From positions 529,101 to 593,100 of the forward strand of contig CBDANN010000007.1 of the NCBI GenBank assembly GCA_965197635.1: a stretch of DNA of 64,000 nt. The letters run 5' to 3'. This document shows positions 17,226-26,260 of the stretch, one piece after another. A program made the translations under genes and the position numbers. Each line of letters starts with the position of its first letter. Positions within the stretch are counted from its first letter, which is position 1. The stretch is from Bin87 sp965197635 (GTDB taxonomy: Bacteria > Chloroflexota > Dehalococcoidia > Lucifugimonadales > UBA3495). The notes beneath the pieces were generated by a model. It searched no databases. It was not told where the DNA came from and saw only the letters and a list, made by a program, of their open reading frames with translations.

Positions 17226-19864
17226 GTCGGTGTCGCCGGCGTCGTTGGTCCCGATGCGGTTGTACTCGAGGTCGCCCCGGTGGCGCTGGCAGCGAGGCTG
17301 ACGCCGTGGGTGTCGTTGCCGGAGATGACGTTGTCCCGCAGCACGACGTCTCGGGCGCCGTTGACGTGGACGCCCGCGGTGGTGTTGCCCAAGTCCGACG
17401 TTCCGGCGGCGTTGGCGCCAATCATGTTGCCGTACAGCGCGGCGCCGGCGGCGCCACTGCCGTTGACGTGGACACCGTACGTCGTGTTGCCCGAAATCAC
17501 GTTGTCCCGCAGCACGACGCCCGGGGCGCCATTTACGTACACCCCCGCGGCCCCGTTGCCCTCGTCGGTGGATCCGTCAGCGTCGGTTCCGATCATGTTG
17601 CCCACGAGCGCCTGACCGCCGCCGCCTCCCTGCAGGACGATGCCGTTGCCATCGAAGCTGTTTACTGCCAGCCCGCGGACGTAGCTGCCCTTGCCGCTGA
17701 GGGTGAGGCCGCTGGCGCCCGTTCCGGCGCTGGCTCCGTCGAGCTCGATGAGCGCCGTGCCGGCGCTGGCGCCCGGCTGGCTGTAGCCGTCGATGAACAC
17801 CGGCTTGGTAACGGCGGGCAGGCCCGATGCCGGGCTGATGGTCCTGGCGCCGCCGCCCGAGATGTTGAAGTTGATGACCGCTCCGGTTCCCGCGTTGGCC
17901 TGCCCGATGGCGGCCCTCAGAGTGCAACTCCCATTGCCGTCGTCGCAGACGCCGTCCGACGTCGAACTGTCAGCGCCGTCACCGGTGGAGTCCACCGTGT
18001 AGGTCGCCGGGAACCCAGTCATCGAATACAGCGAGAAAGTGTCGGACGCTGAGGCGATGGACTCGACGGCGGAAAGGGCGTCGGCTCGGCCGTAGCCGGT
18101 GGCATTGTCGTGGCCGGCGGAGCCAAGGTCGATGGCGGTGTCGCGTAACTTCTGCGTGACCGCGTCGGCGACCGCCTTCCTGGTCGCGTTGGGAGTGGCG
18201 CTGCGCTGGGCTTCCATGACCAGCGCGGCTATTCCAGCAACGTGGGGCGCGGCGGCCGAGGTGCCGAAGAAGGGATTGAAGCCACCGCCGGGACCGGTGG
18301 TTGACACCCCGTCAATACCCATGACATCGGGCTTGGACCTGGTCTGCCGAGAGGGAAAGTAAATCTCCGACGGCCCCCGGTTGCTGAATGACCCTGGATC
18401 GTCGTTGCCTGGATCGCCCACGTCGATAGCGCCAACGGCCAGGACACCGTCTACGGCGGCCTGGCCGATGATACTGCCCTCGGGCACGCCGTGCTCCGGA
18501 AATATTATGCGCGAGCCGCGGGCGAACAGCTCAAGGGTTCTGGCTTCGCCGTCGTGCTTGCGAATGTAGACGTCCACCTCGCCGGTCCCAGCGAAGTGGA
18601 CTACTTCGACCGGGTCGTCGTCGCCGTCCTGTACTTCGGTGCTTCCCTTACAGACCCCGTTCTGCAGGTTGAACTTAGTCGGTTTCCGCCACCTCTCGCA
18701 CACGTAGAGGTCGTAGTCGTTGCCTGATTCACCAAACCGATCGTTCCACTGCAGGGAAACTGAAACGCCCAAAAGCAGGTAAACGCGCAGTGCAACATCG
18801 GTCGTGCCCGTAGCATCGAAGTCATGGAAGCCGTCGCCGCCGTCGGAGAACCCGGCTTCGTAGTGTTGACCGGCGGTGTTCCCGGCAGAAGAAACGAACA
18901 CGGCCCCACCGGACACGGCGTCCGCGGCGGCCTCAGCCACGTGGCCGTCCTCAAAATACGGCTGGTCGTAAAAGCCAATGTCATCCACGATGATGTCCGC
19001 TCCCTCGCCGTCGAAAGCTTCGTTGGCCAGCCAGAGAATGGCCTCCACCATCTCCAGCGACGTATCCGTACTCAATCCGGAAAAGGCGAGCCGAGCTCCG
19101 GGGGCCAGGTCGTGGACGATTTCCATCATGGCAGTGCCCTCGTCCCCGTCTCCCTTGTTGTTCGGGTTGATCTCGACCGCCCCGGGGAGATCGCCACTGC
19201 TGATGGACCTGCGGTATGAGTCAGCTCCGACGGATATAACACCCATCTTGACGCCGGCGCCGGTGAGCCCGCTGAAGGATCTGACTAGATCAGCGCGGTG
19301 GGCGGCGTCACCCTCACTGGTTGCGGAACCGGCGTTGGTCACTGCGTAATCGGGAGGAGTGACCTTCCGTACGGCGTCCAGCGCCGCGGTCCGGTACAGG
19401 ACCTCTATGGGCACCCAGGCCTGGACTATGTTCCAGTCGGAGTTGGCAATCTCGATGGTCGCGCCCAGACCCCGGATCTCCTGCAGGACCTCATCACTCG
19501 TCTCCTTGAGGTGGATGTAGACCTGCACGTTCCCGCTGTCGTCAAAACGTACCGGGTCCCCCGTGGTTCCCGATTCCGGCTGCCCGCCGCTCGCCGTCGG
19601 CACGTCTCTGGTGATCCGGCCGTCGCCCGGCTGCGAGCGGGTGACAGACCGGATCTCGGACTGAGCGTCGGACTGCACTGACGATGTCTCGCGCTCCTCA
19701 ATGAATTGACGAAGCACCGGGCTGACCGGTGAGTCCTCCTTGCCCGTCTGCTGTGGCGGCTCCTGGGCGTGGACCGGAAAGGCCACCGCCCCCAGACAAA
19801 GGAGCGCCAGAGCAGTCAGTATTGCGCCAAACCTGAGCATGGACCCTGGGTCAATGACCTTCAC
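17126..19864 (-). CDS. Giant exported protein, N-terminal part: subtilisin-like (S8) protease, CSLREA and beta-helix
   Basis: A signal peptide (LTALALLCLGAVAFPVHAQ) is followed by a protease domain. The nucleophile lies in FFGTSAAAPHVAG (Ser about 536) and the oxyanion Asn in SSAGN. The Asp region is GVISVGADS (about 215). The usual HGTH motif is replaced by DEGTAMMEIVHD (about 241-252), so the catalytic His is either His 251 or absent. A CSLREA-type block with SCTLRAAIGQANA (about 646-658) begins a beta-helix. The frame is lost near 17275 at a run of four G; restoring one base joins it to 12069-17225 for a total near 2590 residues. The start is GTG 19864 or ATG 19840. Either a real frameshift or an assembly error. 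Confidence 0.85.
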   Translation of the reverse strand: MKVIDPGSMLRFGAILTALALLCLGAVAFPVHAQEPPQQTGKEDSPVSPVLRQFIEERETSSVQSDAQSEIRSVTRSQPGDGRITRDVPTASGGQPESGTTGDPVRFDDSGNVQVYIHLKETSDEVLQEIRGLGATIEIANSDWNIVQAWVPIEVLYRTAALDAVRKVTPPDYAVTNAGSATSEGDAAHRADLVRSFSGLTGAGVKMGVISVGADSYRRSISSGDLPGAVEINPNNKGDGDEGTAMMEIVHDLAPGARLAFSGLSTDTSLEMVEAILWLANEAFDGEGADIIVDDIGFYDQPYFEDGHVAEAAADAVSGGAVFVSSAGNTAGQHYEAGFSDGGDGFHDFDATGTTDVALRVYLLLGVSVSLQWNDRFGESGNDYDLYVCERWRKPTKFNLQNGVCKGSTEVQDGDDDPVEVVHFAGTGEVDVYIRKHDGEARTLELFARGSRIIFPEHGVPEGSIIGQAAVDGVLAVGAIDVGDPGNDDPGSFSNRGPSEIYFPSRQTRSKPDVMGIDGVSTTGPGGGFNPFFGTSAAAPHVAGIAALVMEAQRSATPNATRKAVADAVTQKLRDTAIDLGSAGHDNATGYGRADALSAVESIASASDTFSLYSMTGFPATYTVDSTGDGADSSTSDGVCDDGNGSCTLRAAIGQANAGTGAVINFNISGGGARTISPASGLPAVTKPVFIDGYSQPGASAGTALIELDGASAGTGASGLTLSGKGSYVRGLAVNSFDGNGIVLQGGGGGQALVGNMIGTDADGSTDEGNGAAGVYVNGAPGVVLRDNVISGNTTYGVHVNGSGAAGAALYGNMIGANAAGTSDLGNTTAGVHVNGARDVVLRDNVISGNDTHGVSLAASATGATSSTTASGPTTPATPTWGTPVPACIFPARARPKSTRTSLGSTTPMASA

Positions 19865-19947
19865 GTCTCCACAGCTGACAGATGCGCTCGACAGTTGCGC
19901 TAACCCGCCGAAAAATAGGAAGGAACCCGTATCACAGTATCACAGTT

Positions 19948-20229
19948 GTGGGTCAGGAGCAGGAAGCCTACGACCAGGCCTGCCGCCAGCGTTGGCGAGC
20001 CCTGTTGCTGGTCATCAGGGCCAAGCTGGAGGCGGTTACCGTCGGCATCTCCACCATCGAGACCGAGTTCCTGGCCAACATCGTCCTGCCCGACAACACC
20101 ACCGCCGGCGAGTGGATGCTCCCCCAGATCGACCGGGCCTACCGCACCGATGAGATGCCGCCCCTGCTGCCCGCCGCCGGAAGCCCTGATCCGAGGTCCT
20201 CCAACCCCATCCCGCTGCCTCCCGCCTGA
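19948..20229 (+). CDS. Hypothetical protein, 93 aa
   Basis: It starts at GTG 19948 and reads VGQEQEAYDQACRQRWRALL, then a mostly helical part with LEAVTVGISTIETEFLANIVLP and GEWMLPQIDRAY. I do not recognise a named domain. The compact, charged helical sequence with few rare codons looks genuinely coding, and the in-frame sequence upstream of the GTG does not. It is divergent from the giant protease gene. Function unknown. Confidence 0.6.
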   Translation: MGQEQEAYDQACRQRWRALLLVIRAKLEAVTVGISTIETEFLANIVLPDNTTAGEWMLPQIDRAYRTDEMPPLLPAAGSPDPRSSNPIPLPPA

Positions 20230-20349
20230 GCAGCGCGCCGGAGATTGGAACCGGCGTTCCCCTGTGGCACAATGGCCCCGGCGGGACCGGTTCACGCCCG
20301 TGCATGAAATGGGCGATTTCGCCTCCGATCTTCCGCCGGGGAGGAGCCC

Positions 20350-20631
20350 ATGCTGAAGCAGCGGAAACCCATCGTCACCGAGTTGGCCCTGGCCGACACC
20401 CTGGACCGGTTGGTGAACCTCATCGATGAACTGAGGGCCGACGCGGAACTCCATGTGGAAATCACCACCGATGAGACCGACTTGGTGAAGCTCGCCTTCT
20501 CCGGCACTCCCGGCGCAGGCTTTCCCCTGCGGCGGGAGGTCAGGGACATTCCCGGCGAGGTGGTCCGCCGCGTCTGGAACGAAGGGCTCCGCGACTACGA
20601 GATCATCCCCCGCCACGACAGCATCCGCTGA
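20350..20631 (+). CDS. Hypothetical protein, 93 aa
   Basis: It begins MLKQRKPIVTELALADTLDR with a GGGGAGGAG ribosome site just upstream of the ATG. The sequence is acidic and soluble, without signal or membrane segments. It ends 12 bp before the convergent sigma factor gene. No family recognised. Confidence 0.65.
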   Translation: MLKQRKPIVTELALADTLDRLVNLIDELRADAELHVEITTDETDLVKLAFSGTPGAGFPLRREVRDIPGEVVRRVWNEGLRDYEIIPRHDSIR

Positions 20632-20643
20632 CGCTACGGCCAG

Positions 20644-20914
20644 TCAATCCAGGTAGTCCCGCAGCTGGGCCGACCGGGCCGGCTGGCGCAGCTTCCGAAT
20701 CGCCTTCGCCTCGATCTGCCGGATCCGCTCACGGGTCACTCCGAACACCTTCCCCACCTCCTCCAGCGTCTGCGGATGGCCTCCGTCCAGCCCGTAGCGC
20801 AGCCGCAGCACCCGGCTCTCCCGATCCCCCAAGGATCCCAGCGCCTCTCGCAACTGCTCCCGCAGCAGATTCTCCGACACCGTATCCTCCAGGGGCGGAC
20901 TGTTCCGGTCCTCA
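20644..20914 (-). pseudogene. rpoD: Sigma-70 factor, C-terminal fragment (region 4), cut off by IS5
   Basis: The fragment carries sigma region 4 with SLGDRESRVLRLRYGLDGG and the helix-turn-helix TLEEVGKVFGVTRERIRQIE, ending LRDYLD. On its own it could start at 20880 (MSENLLREQL), but the frame upstream (EDRNSPPLEDTV) is open up to the IS5 junction at 20914. Removing the IS and one TCA duplication joins it to the rest as GQFIEDRNSPPLED with no base missing. Confidence 0.9.
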
Positions 20915-21776
20915 GAACCTGTCTACGATCTCTGAAATAGGTTAAGCTGAGACTATTATCAGGGGAGGGGTAATCATGTCTCATTCCTATCCCAGCGACA
21001 TCAGTAGGGAGCAATTCGCCCGTATTCTGCCCACGCTGAAGTCGGCCCGACGCCGGACCAAGCCCCGCATTGTGGACTTGTATGACGTTTTCTGCGGCGT
21101 GCTGTATCTCCTGAAAAGCGGCTGCCAGTGGCGAATGCTGCCGGCGGACTTCCCCGATTGGCGCACTTGTTACCAGTATTTCCGGCAATGGAGCGAGCAG
21201 CCCGACCCGGAGCAGGATTCCATTCTGGAACAAGTCCTAAAAAAATCGGTTGGCGAGGCCCGACAAAGCAATGGGAGGGAAGAGCAGACCAGCTGCTGCA
21301 TCGTGGACTCCCAGAGCGTCAAGAACACGGACACCGCCGAGCAGAAGGGCTATGACGCGGGCAAAAAGGTGTCCGGAAGCAAGCGTCATATCGCGGTGGA
21401 CACGCAAGGATTGCCCCATGCGATACAGGTGACTACCGCCGACGTTACCGATCGGGCGGGGGCTTTGGCGATGTTTGACGAAAACCGGTCCGACCTCAAC
21501 CGGGTCCAGAAGGTGTTGGTGGACGGTGGTTACACCGGGAAGCCCTTTGCTGCTGCAGTGCAAGGCATATTGGGAGCCGCGGTGGAAGTGGTGAAACGCA
21601 ACGAACTGCACACCTTCGTGGTGCTGCCGAAACCATGGGTGGTGGAGCGGTCATTCGCCTGGCTGGAAAAGTGCCGCCGGCTCTGGAAGAACTGTGAAAG
21701 AAAGCTCAATACCAGCCCTGCAAATGGTGGTGCTCGCCTTCACGGTGCTAATCCTAAAAAGATCGTAAACAGGCTC
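20915..21776 (+). mobile_element. IS5-family element (IS1031-like), copy B, inside rpoD
   Basis: 862 bp with termini GAACCTGTCTACGATC and the complement of GAGCCTGTTTACGATC. It has an exact three-base target duplication, TCA, at 20912-20914 and 21777-21779. It is the same element as copy A at 4606-5467, in the opposite orientation. It lies antisense to rpoD, so any promoter activity reads against the sigma gene. Confidence 0.95.
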
Positions 21777-21797
21777 TCAATGAATTGCCCCAGATAG
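20976..21797 (+). CDS. IS5-family transposase (copy B)
   Basis: A 273-residue reading frame, MSHSYPSDISREQFARIL to NGGARLHGANPKK and beyond. DDE residues are in CIVDSQSVKN, VLVDGGYTGKPF and VVERSFAWLEKCRRL. An extra C in CAGCCCTGCAAATG (near 21717) shifts the last 20 or so codons out of the copy A frame and lets the ORF run past the IS end into rpoD sequence. The catalytic core is complete, so activity is possible. GGGGAGGGG precedes the ATG. Confidence 0.88.
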   Translation: MSHSYPSDISREQFARILPTLKSARRRTKPRIVDLYDVFCGVLYLLKSGCQWRMLPADFPDWRTCYQYFRQWSEQPDPEQDSILEQVLKKSVGEARQSNGREEQTSCCIVDSQSVKNTDTAEQKGYDAGKKVSGSKRHIAVDTQGLPHAIQVTTADVTDRAGALAMFDENRSDLNRVQKVLVDGGYTGKPFAAAVQGILGAAVEVVKRNELHTFVVLPKPWVVERSFAWLEKCRRLWKNCERKLNTSPANGGARLHGANPKKIVNRLSMNCPR

Positions 21798-23038
21798 GTG
21801 TCTCCGTCCTCCCCCACCGGCGTCTCCAGCGACACCGCCTCCTGGGCCGCCTTGCGGATGTCCGCCACCTTCGCCGCGCTCACCCCCAGCGCTTCGGCCA
21901 GCTCACCCTCCGTGGCCTCCCGGCCCAATTCCTGCAACAAGCTCCGCTCGTGCCGCTTCAGCTTGTTGATGCTCTCCACCATGTGCACCGGTACCCGTAT
22001 CGTTCGGCCCTGGTCCGCGACGGCCCGGGTAACCGCCTGCCTGATCCACCAGGTGGCGTAGGTGCTGAACTTGTAGCCCCGCCGGTGGTCGAACTTCTCC
22101 ACCCTGCGGATCAGCCCCAGGTTTCCCTCCTGCACCAGGTCCAAGAGCGCCATCCCCCGGTTCTGGTACTTGCGGGCCACGCTGACCACCAGCCGCAGAT
22201 TGGCCTCCGCCAGGTGATCATGGGCCCGCTTCCCGGCCTCGCCGACCCGCTCGAAGTGTCGCGCGATCCCATCATCCACCACCTCCACGCGCCGGCTCAA
22301 CTCCGGATCCCCCAGCATCCGCGACAGCAGCCCCAGGGTGCACCGGTCCCGGTCCTCGGCGCCGTTGGGATGCAGCTCCGCCCACACCTCCGCGTAGACT
22401 GCCGCAACTCCCGCCGCCGCCGTTGGCAACGCCCGGGTGTCCCGGGACAGCCTCACGATGCTCGCCTGGGCGTCAGTGGCGGTTAGGTCCAGTTCCCGGG
22501 CCACCCGTTCCACCAGCTCGGGGCTGAGCGCGCCGTCGACGGCCGCCCGGTACTCCGGGCGCATACACACCGCCTCCAGCGTCGGAGCATCTTCCATCCC
22601 CAGGTGGAGGGCCACCGCCCGAGCCACCGGGCCAGCCCTGGCGATGCGGGCCAGGAGCACCATGACCCTCTCCCACGCCGCAGCTGTAGACCCGCTCGGG
22701 ACACTGGCATCGTCCACATCGTCATTGCCCAATCCCCGGGCCAGTTCCCGCTCCAGCTCCTCCAGGTGATTGGCCAGTTCCATATCCGCCGCCAGGGCCC
22801 GCTCCTGCCCCGCGGTCAGCAACTCCACCCGGCCGATCTCCCGCATATACTGCCCCACCGGGTCGTCGGCAACTTCGGCAAGGGTGGCGTCGGCCTCCTC
22901 CTCGGCGCCGTTTCGCCGGGCGATCACCACGTCCGTTATCGCCGCCGCGGCATCACCGGCCCGATGGCCATCCCTGGCGACATCGCCAGCCTCTTCCTGG
23001 GGAACCATCACGCCTTGGTCGGTGCCGACCTGTATCAT
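21777..23038 (-). pseudogene. rpoD: Principal-type sigma-70 factor, N-terminal part (regions 1.2-3), interrupted by IS5
   Basis: From ATG 23038 the protein has region 1.2 (DPVGQYMREIGRVELLTAGQ), a 150-residue non-conserved insert, region 2 (AEANLRLVVSVARKYQNRGM, FSTYATWWIRQAVTRAVADQ) and region 3 (VPVHMVESINKLKRHER, EATEGELAEALGVS). The fragment ends at GQFIE where the IS begins. With the C-terminal fragment the intact protein would be about 515 residues. Loss of region 4 would abolish -35 recognition, so another sigma factor must serve this cell, or the insertion exists in only part of the population. It was a principal or close paralogous (RpoD/SigA-type) factor. Confidence 0.92.
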
Positions 23039-23151
23039 CCGTCATCGCCTCCGTGCTGTTGTTTCGGCGCGCTGGGCCAGCGCCATCCCACGGGCTTCCC
23101 CTGAAACGGGACACCAAAACACGTCCCACCTCCGGCGTGCCACGCCGACGG

Positions 23152-23838
23152 TCAGGGTGTCCGCTCGCCCATCTCACGGTAATAACGGGCCAGCCGGCGG
23201 CCGGTGATCTCCGCCTCGCGCTGGTCCACCATCACCCCCGTCCTGACATTGTGGGCTCGCAACTCCGTCATCTTCATGCGGAAGCCCTCGGGACCCTGGG
23301 TGGCTTTCACACGGTTGCAGTAGCCGCACAAGAGCTGCCAGTTACGCGCCTGGTGATCGCCGTCGTCGCTCAGCGCCAGGATGTGGTCAATCTCAAACCT
23401 CAGGTGGTGCGGTTGGTGAAACCCGCAGCCCGGGCAGATCCCCCGCTGCACCGCGTACAGCCCCATCCGAACCCGGTCCGGAACGCTGCGCCGGTCCCAC
23501 CCGCCGCGTCGCCGATGGGCGGGCCGCTTCTCGTAAACCTCCACCGGCTCCAGGTATTCCTGCAACAGCACCACGTCCATGGGACGGTCGGGTTCCTGGT
23601 AGGTGTAGCGCCCACGTTCCACCCTGGCTATCAGCTGGGGTGAGGGCTTGCTGTGGCCGTGGGTGCTGCGGCCCGCCAAGTCGCTGAGTTCCCGATTGAC
23701 CAAGTTGCGGTCCCGCTTCGCCTGCGGGTCAAACCCGGACACGCCCACCTCTGCCACCAACTGGTAGATCTCCTCAGTGGTCAGTATGAGGCCTTGGCGC
23801 GCCGCCATCACCTGCACGATGTGTGGGCGCAGACTCAT
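23152..23838 (-). CDS. HNH endonuclease domain protein
   Basis: A 228-residue protein from ATG 23838; an in-frame TTG at 23901 would add 21 residues and neither start has a strong ribosome site. The C-terminal half is an HNH nuclease: zinc-type CPGC and CGYC pairs, FEIDHILALSDDGDH as the first HN strand, and NWQLLCGYCNRVKATQG as the helix with the second Asn. The N-terminal 80 residues (IYQLVAEVGVSGFDP, LVNRELSDLAG) may form a helical DNA-recognition or specificity part. It could be a restriction enzyme or homing-type nuclease; no methylase is adjacent. Confidence 0.85.
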   Translation of the reverse strand: MSLRPHIVQVMAARQGLILTTEEIYQLVAEVGVSGFDPQAKRDRNLVNRELSDLAGRSTHGHSKPSPQLIARVERGRYTYQEPDRPMDVVLLQEYLEPVEVYEKRPAHRRRGGWDRRSVPDRVRMGLYAVQRGICPGCGFHQPHHLRFEIDHILALSDDGDHQARNWQLLCGYCNRVKATQGPEGFRMKMTELRAHNVRTGVMVDQREAEITGRRLARYYREMGERTP

Positions 23839-24098
23839 TGCGGTTTTTATCAACAATGCACTCTCACTTGAATTGCGGTTCCCAAATACCGGGTCTCCCA
23901 AGGCCCAGCGCCGTTAGCACCGTCGTTAGCCTCTAGCACCCGTTAGCCTGACCAGAATCGTAGCGATTTCGATTGAGGAACCTAACGGAGTTACCAGCTG
24001 TGGGATGTAGCGTAAGCGGAATCCCCACAGCCCTCCCCCTCCCCCGGTAGGGGTAGGGGTAGGAGACAGCCAGTTTGAGTATGAAATCGGCGTGATTT

Positions 24099-24508
24099 GC
24101 ACGGGGTAGCGTCATCATTTGCACGGGGTAGCGTCATTGTTATCCGGCCGGCATAACTGGATATTATGTCGCGTATAACTCCCGGCGTGGCGGTGAGAAT
24201 CGCTCCAACCCGGTGTGGAATGGGTCGCAAATTGCCTCGCGACCATGTTTTAGGCGTGTGTGATGGCACTTTCTCTTCCTGGACGTTGGCAATGGCCGGG
24301 TCAGCACTTATTCTGCACGGGGTAGCGTCATAGCGTGACCCTGCAGCCTGCTGCCGTCTGCACGGGATAGCGTCATTTTTTGAACAGGAAAACATCTATT
24401 TTTCTGCGGAATGGCAAAATGCCTACGCTGATAGTTTCTCTGGAAATGCACGGGGTAGCGTCATTATTCGGGAGCATTTCTCCGTTTATGCGCACGGGGT
24501 AGCGTCAA
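24099..24508. repeat. Six iteron-like 17-bp direct repeats
   Basis: GCACGGGGTAGCGTCAT occurs at 24099, 24121, 24315, 24360 (one mismatch), 24448 and 24492 (last base differs), all in the same orientation. Start-to-start spacings are 22, 194, 45, 88 and 44 bp, so most are multiples of about 22 bp, two helical turns. This is the phasing expected of iterons bound by a plasmid replication initiator. The last copy overlaps the 3' end of the winged-helix gene beside it. They are not a CRISPR: the repeats are short and the spacers irregular. Confidence 0.75.
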
Positions 24509-24775
24509 TATCCGGCGGAAGCAACCTCATGGTGTTTCCGCTCCCTTCTGCCACGCGCAACTCTCCCGACTGTTCCAGTTGACGGATGACTTTCCGAGCG
24601 TCAGACAGGACATTGCGGCGTGCACTGCGCGCCGAGGTGGGGAAACATAGGCCGATGATCTCGTCCTCCGTCAACGGCGGATATCGCTCCGGATCGTTGA
24701 CTTGGGTCCAATAACGCCGCCTGCCTCTCCCAACCGGGAAATGGGTCCTCCCCGGCTCGAACCAACGGTAAGCTA

Positions 24776-25983
24776 GTACCGTTTCAATCTGATCTTGTCG
24801 GATAGATATGTTGGAGCTTACGGCGAGCATCTTTGGTGGTAAACCGCCAGTCGATGGCTAATCTTGCTGCGTTGCGCTCGCGTTCGAGCGCCGCAACCTC
24901 TCGCCGCAGCTCCGCCTCATCGCTGATACGGCGGTTCAGACATCCCCTGCTGAAGACGCTCAACTCGATCTCAGCCATGTTCAGCCAGCTGCCGTGCGTG
25001 GGAGTGTAATGAAACTCGAGGCGTTGGGCGATGCGCCGAGCTTCGGATGGCTCAAATGCTTCGTAGAGCGCGCCGAGCTGGTGGGTGTTGAGGTTGTCCA
25101 GTACCAGCCTGACCACCTCGGCATCAGGATATACCTCGTCCACCAGCCACCGCATCTGGTGCGCGAAGTCTACGGCAGTGCGGCGCTCGGTCACCGCCAC
25201 ATGTCTCCAGCCACCCCTCGGCTCACAGATCATGAACAGGTTCCGGGTCCCGTTACGCTGGTACTCGGTGTCATAGCGTGCCACCCGTCCCGGGGCAGCC
25301 TCCAGGGGCGGACGCACCGCTCCAGTCAATTGCCGGGAGGTCTCGTCGAAACACACTACCGGACGCTCCGGATGGTACGCCTGTTGGTACAGGTCCAGCA
25401 CGTCCTCCAGCCGCGCCACGAACTCCCCGCTCACCTTGGGGATACACCACTCCTTCTTCTGCCACGGCTTGAGTTCGTTTTTTTGAGCATCTGGCGCACC
25501 GTCTCTAGGGAGATGCTATCGGCAAACTCCAACTCCACCACCTGGTCGGCCAACAACTGGAGTGTCCAGTGCGTGTGCCCTTCGGGCGCGGCGCGGCACG
25601 CAATGGCGATCAGGTGCGCTTCCTGCTTGCCGTCCAGCTTGCGCTCCTGGCCCGGCCGCGGTCGGTCATTGATGGCGGCCTCAAGTCCTTCCTCCACGTA
25701 CCGCTTCCGCGCTCTGGCGACCGTGGCCGCGTTGACCAACAGCACATCGGCTATCTCACGGTCCCGAAGCCCCTGGTCAGCCTTGAGCAGCGACAGCGCA
25801 CGCTTCACGGTGCGCACTGACGCCTTGCCGCGCTGGGACACCTCATTGAGACGGGAGCGTTCGGCCTCGGTCAACTCTACTTTATACTTGATGGCAGCCA
25901 TGGCTGGGCACTTCCTCACACAAAGATCATGCCCAAGTATGGCTGCTTTCTTATATTCTTACAAATCTACCTGGCAACGGTAC
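24776..25983 (-). mobile_element. IS630-family element, type B, full copy (1208 bp)
   Basis: The ends are GTACCGTTTCAATCTG and the complement of GTACCGTTGCCAGG. TA flanks lie on both sides (24774-24775, 25984-25985) in a CTAG context, as expected for IS630. It interrupts the Rep-like gene. A deleted copy in opposite orientation is at 26261-27238. Confidence 0.9.
24784..25919 (-). CDS. IS630-family transposase in two frames joined by a likely -1 frameshift
   Basis: ORF A (25919 to 25431) starts MRKCPAMAAIKYKVELTEAE and holds the paired helix-turn-helix region. ORF B (25434 to 24784) holds the DDE core: VVCFDETSRQ, VRLVLDNLNTHQLG and GSWLNMAEIELSVFSRGCL. They meet at CTCAAAAAAACGAAC; slipping back one base on the run of seven A converts LKKTNSS into LKKNELKPWQKKEW and continues in frame through IPKVSGEF to the DDE domain. 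Programmed frameshifting is known for some IS families and the A7 site supports it, but a lost A by mutation or sequencing error is equally visible. Confidence 0.8.
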
Positions 25984-26260
25984 TAGGTTTAGCAACGCTC
26001 GGTAACCTGCTGCGGACTTTATTCCCCACTGCCGCAAGTTGTCGCTGACTTGTGGGCCGTTCCCGGAACCAGGCGGCAGGTCAACGATGATGCTGATCAG
26101 GTCGTCCAATTTTGCAGGCCCCCGTGGTATATCAGAAATGTTGACTATCCTGCGCGAACCTCCTCGCCCCGTTTCAGGGACGTACCAGGGTATTCGCGCA
26201 GCCGGTGATTCCAACGCCTCGAATGCTGCCATCAGACGAGGCCAGTACTCGTTGGGCCTA

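Larger units (their letters stand above)
24486..26258 (-). pseudogene. Winged-helix replication-initiator-like protein, split by IS630-type element
   Basis: The 3' part (24486-24775) reads AYRWFEPGRTHFPVGRGRRR, then LTEDEIIGLCFPTSARSARR and VIRQLEQSGELRV, a winged-helix layout. The middle part (25986-26258) reads NEYWPRLMAAFEALESP to GYRALLNL. Removing the IS630 element and one TA joins LLNL to AYRWFEPG in frame. The upstream end is cut at 26258 by a second IS630 copy and then an IS701 copy; the frame after those (RRRSRRLQA, near 28750) might be the N-terminal side but I cannot confirm it. The iteron-like repeats at its 3' end suggest a replication initiator; that is inference. Confidence 0.55.

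Noticed and set aside
12018..17615. Several plus-strand frames opposite the giant protein
   Set aside because: They are shadows of repetitive GC-rich coding sequence on the minus strand, without ribosome sites or domains.
22437..23207. Plus-strand frames over rpoD
   Set aside because: Antisense shadows; the minus strand holds unmistakable sigma-70 regions.
24099..24508. Possible CRISPR array
   Set aside because: Repeats are only 17 bp, spacers vary from 5 to 177 bp and there is no cas gene; iteron phasing explains them better.
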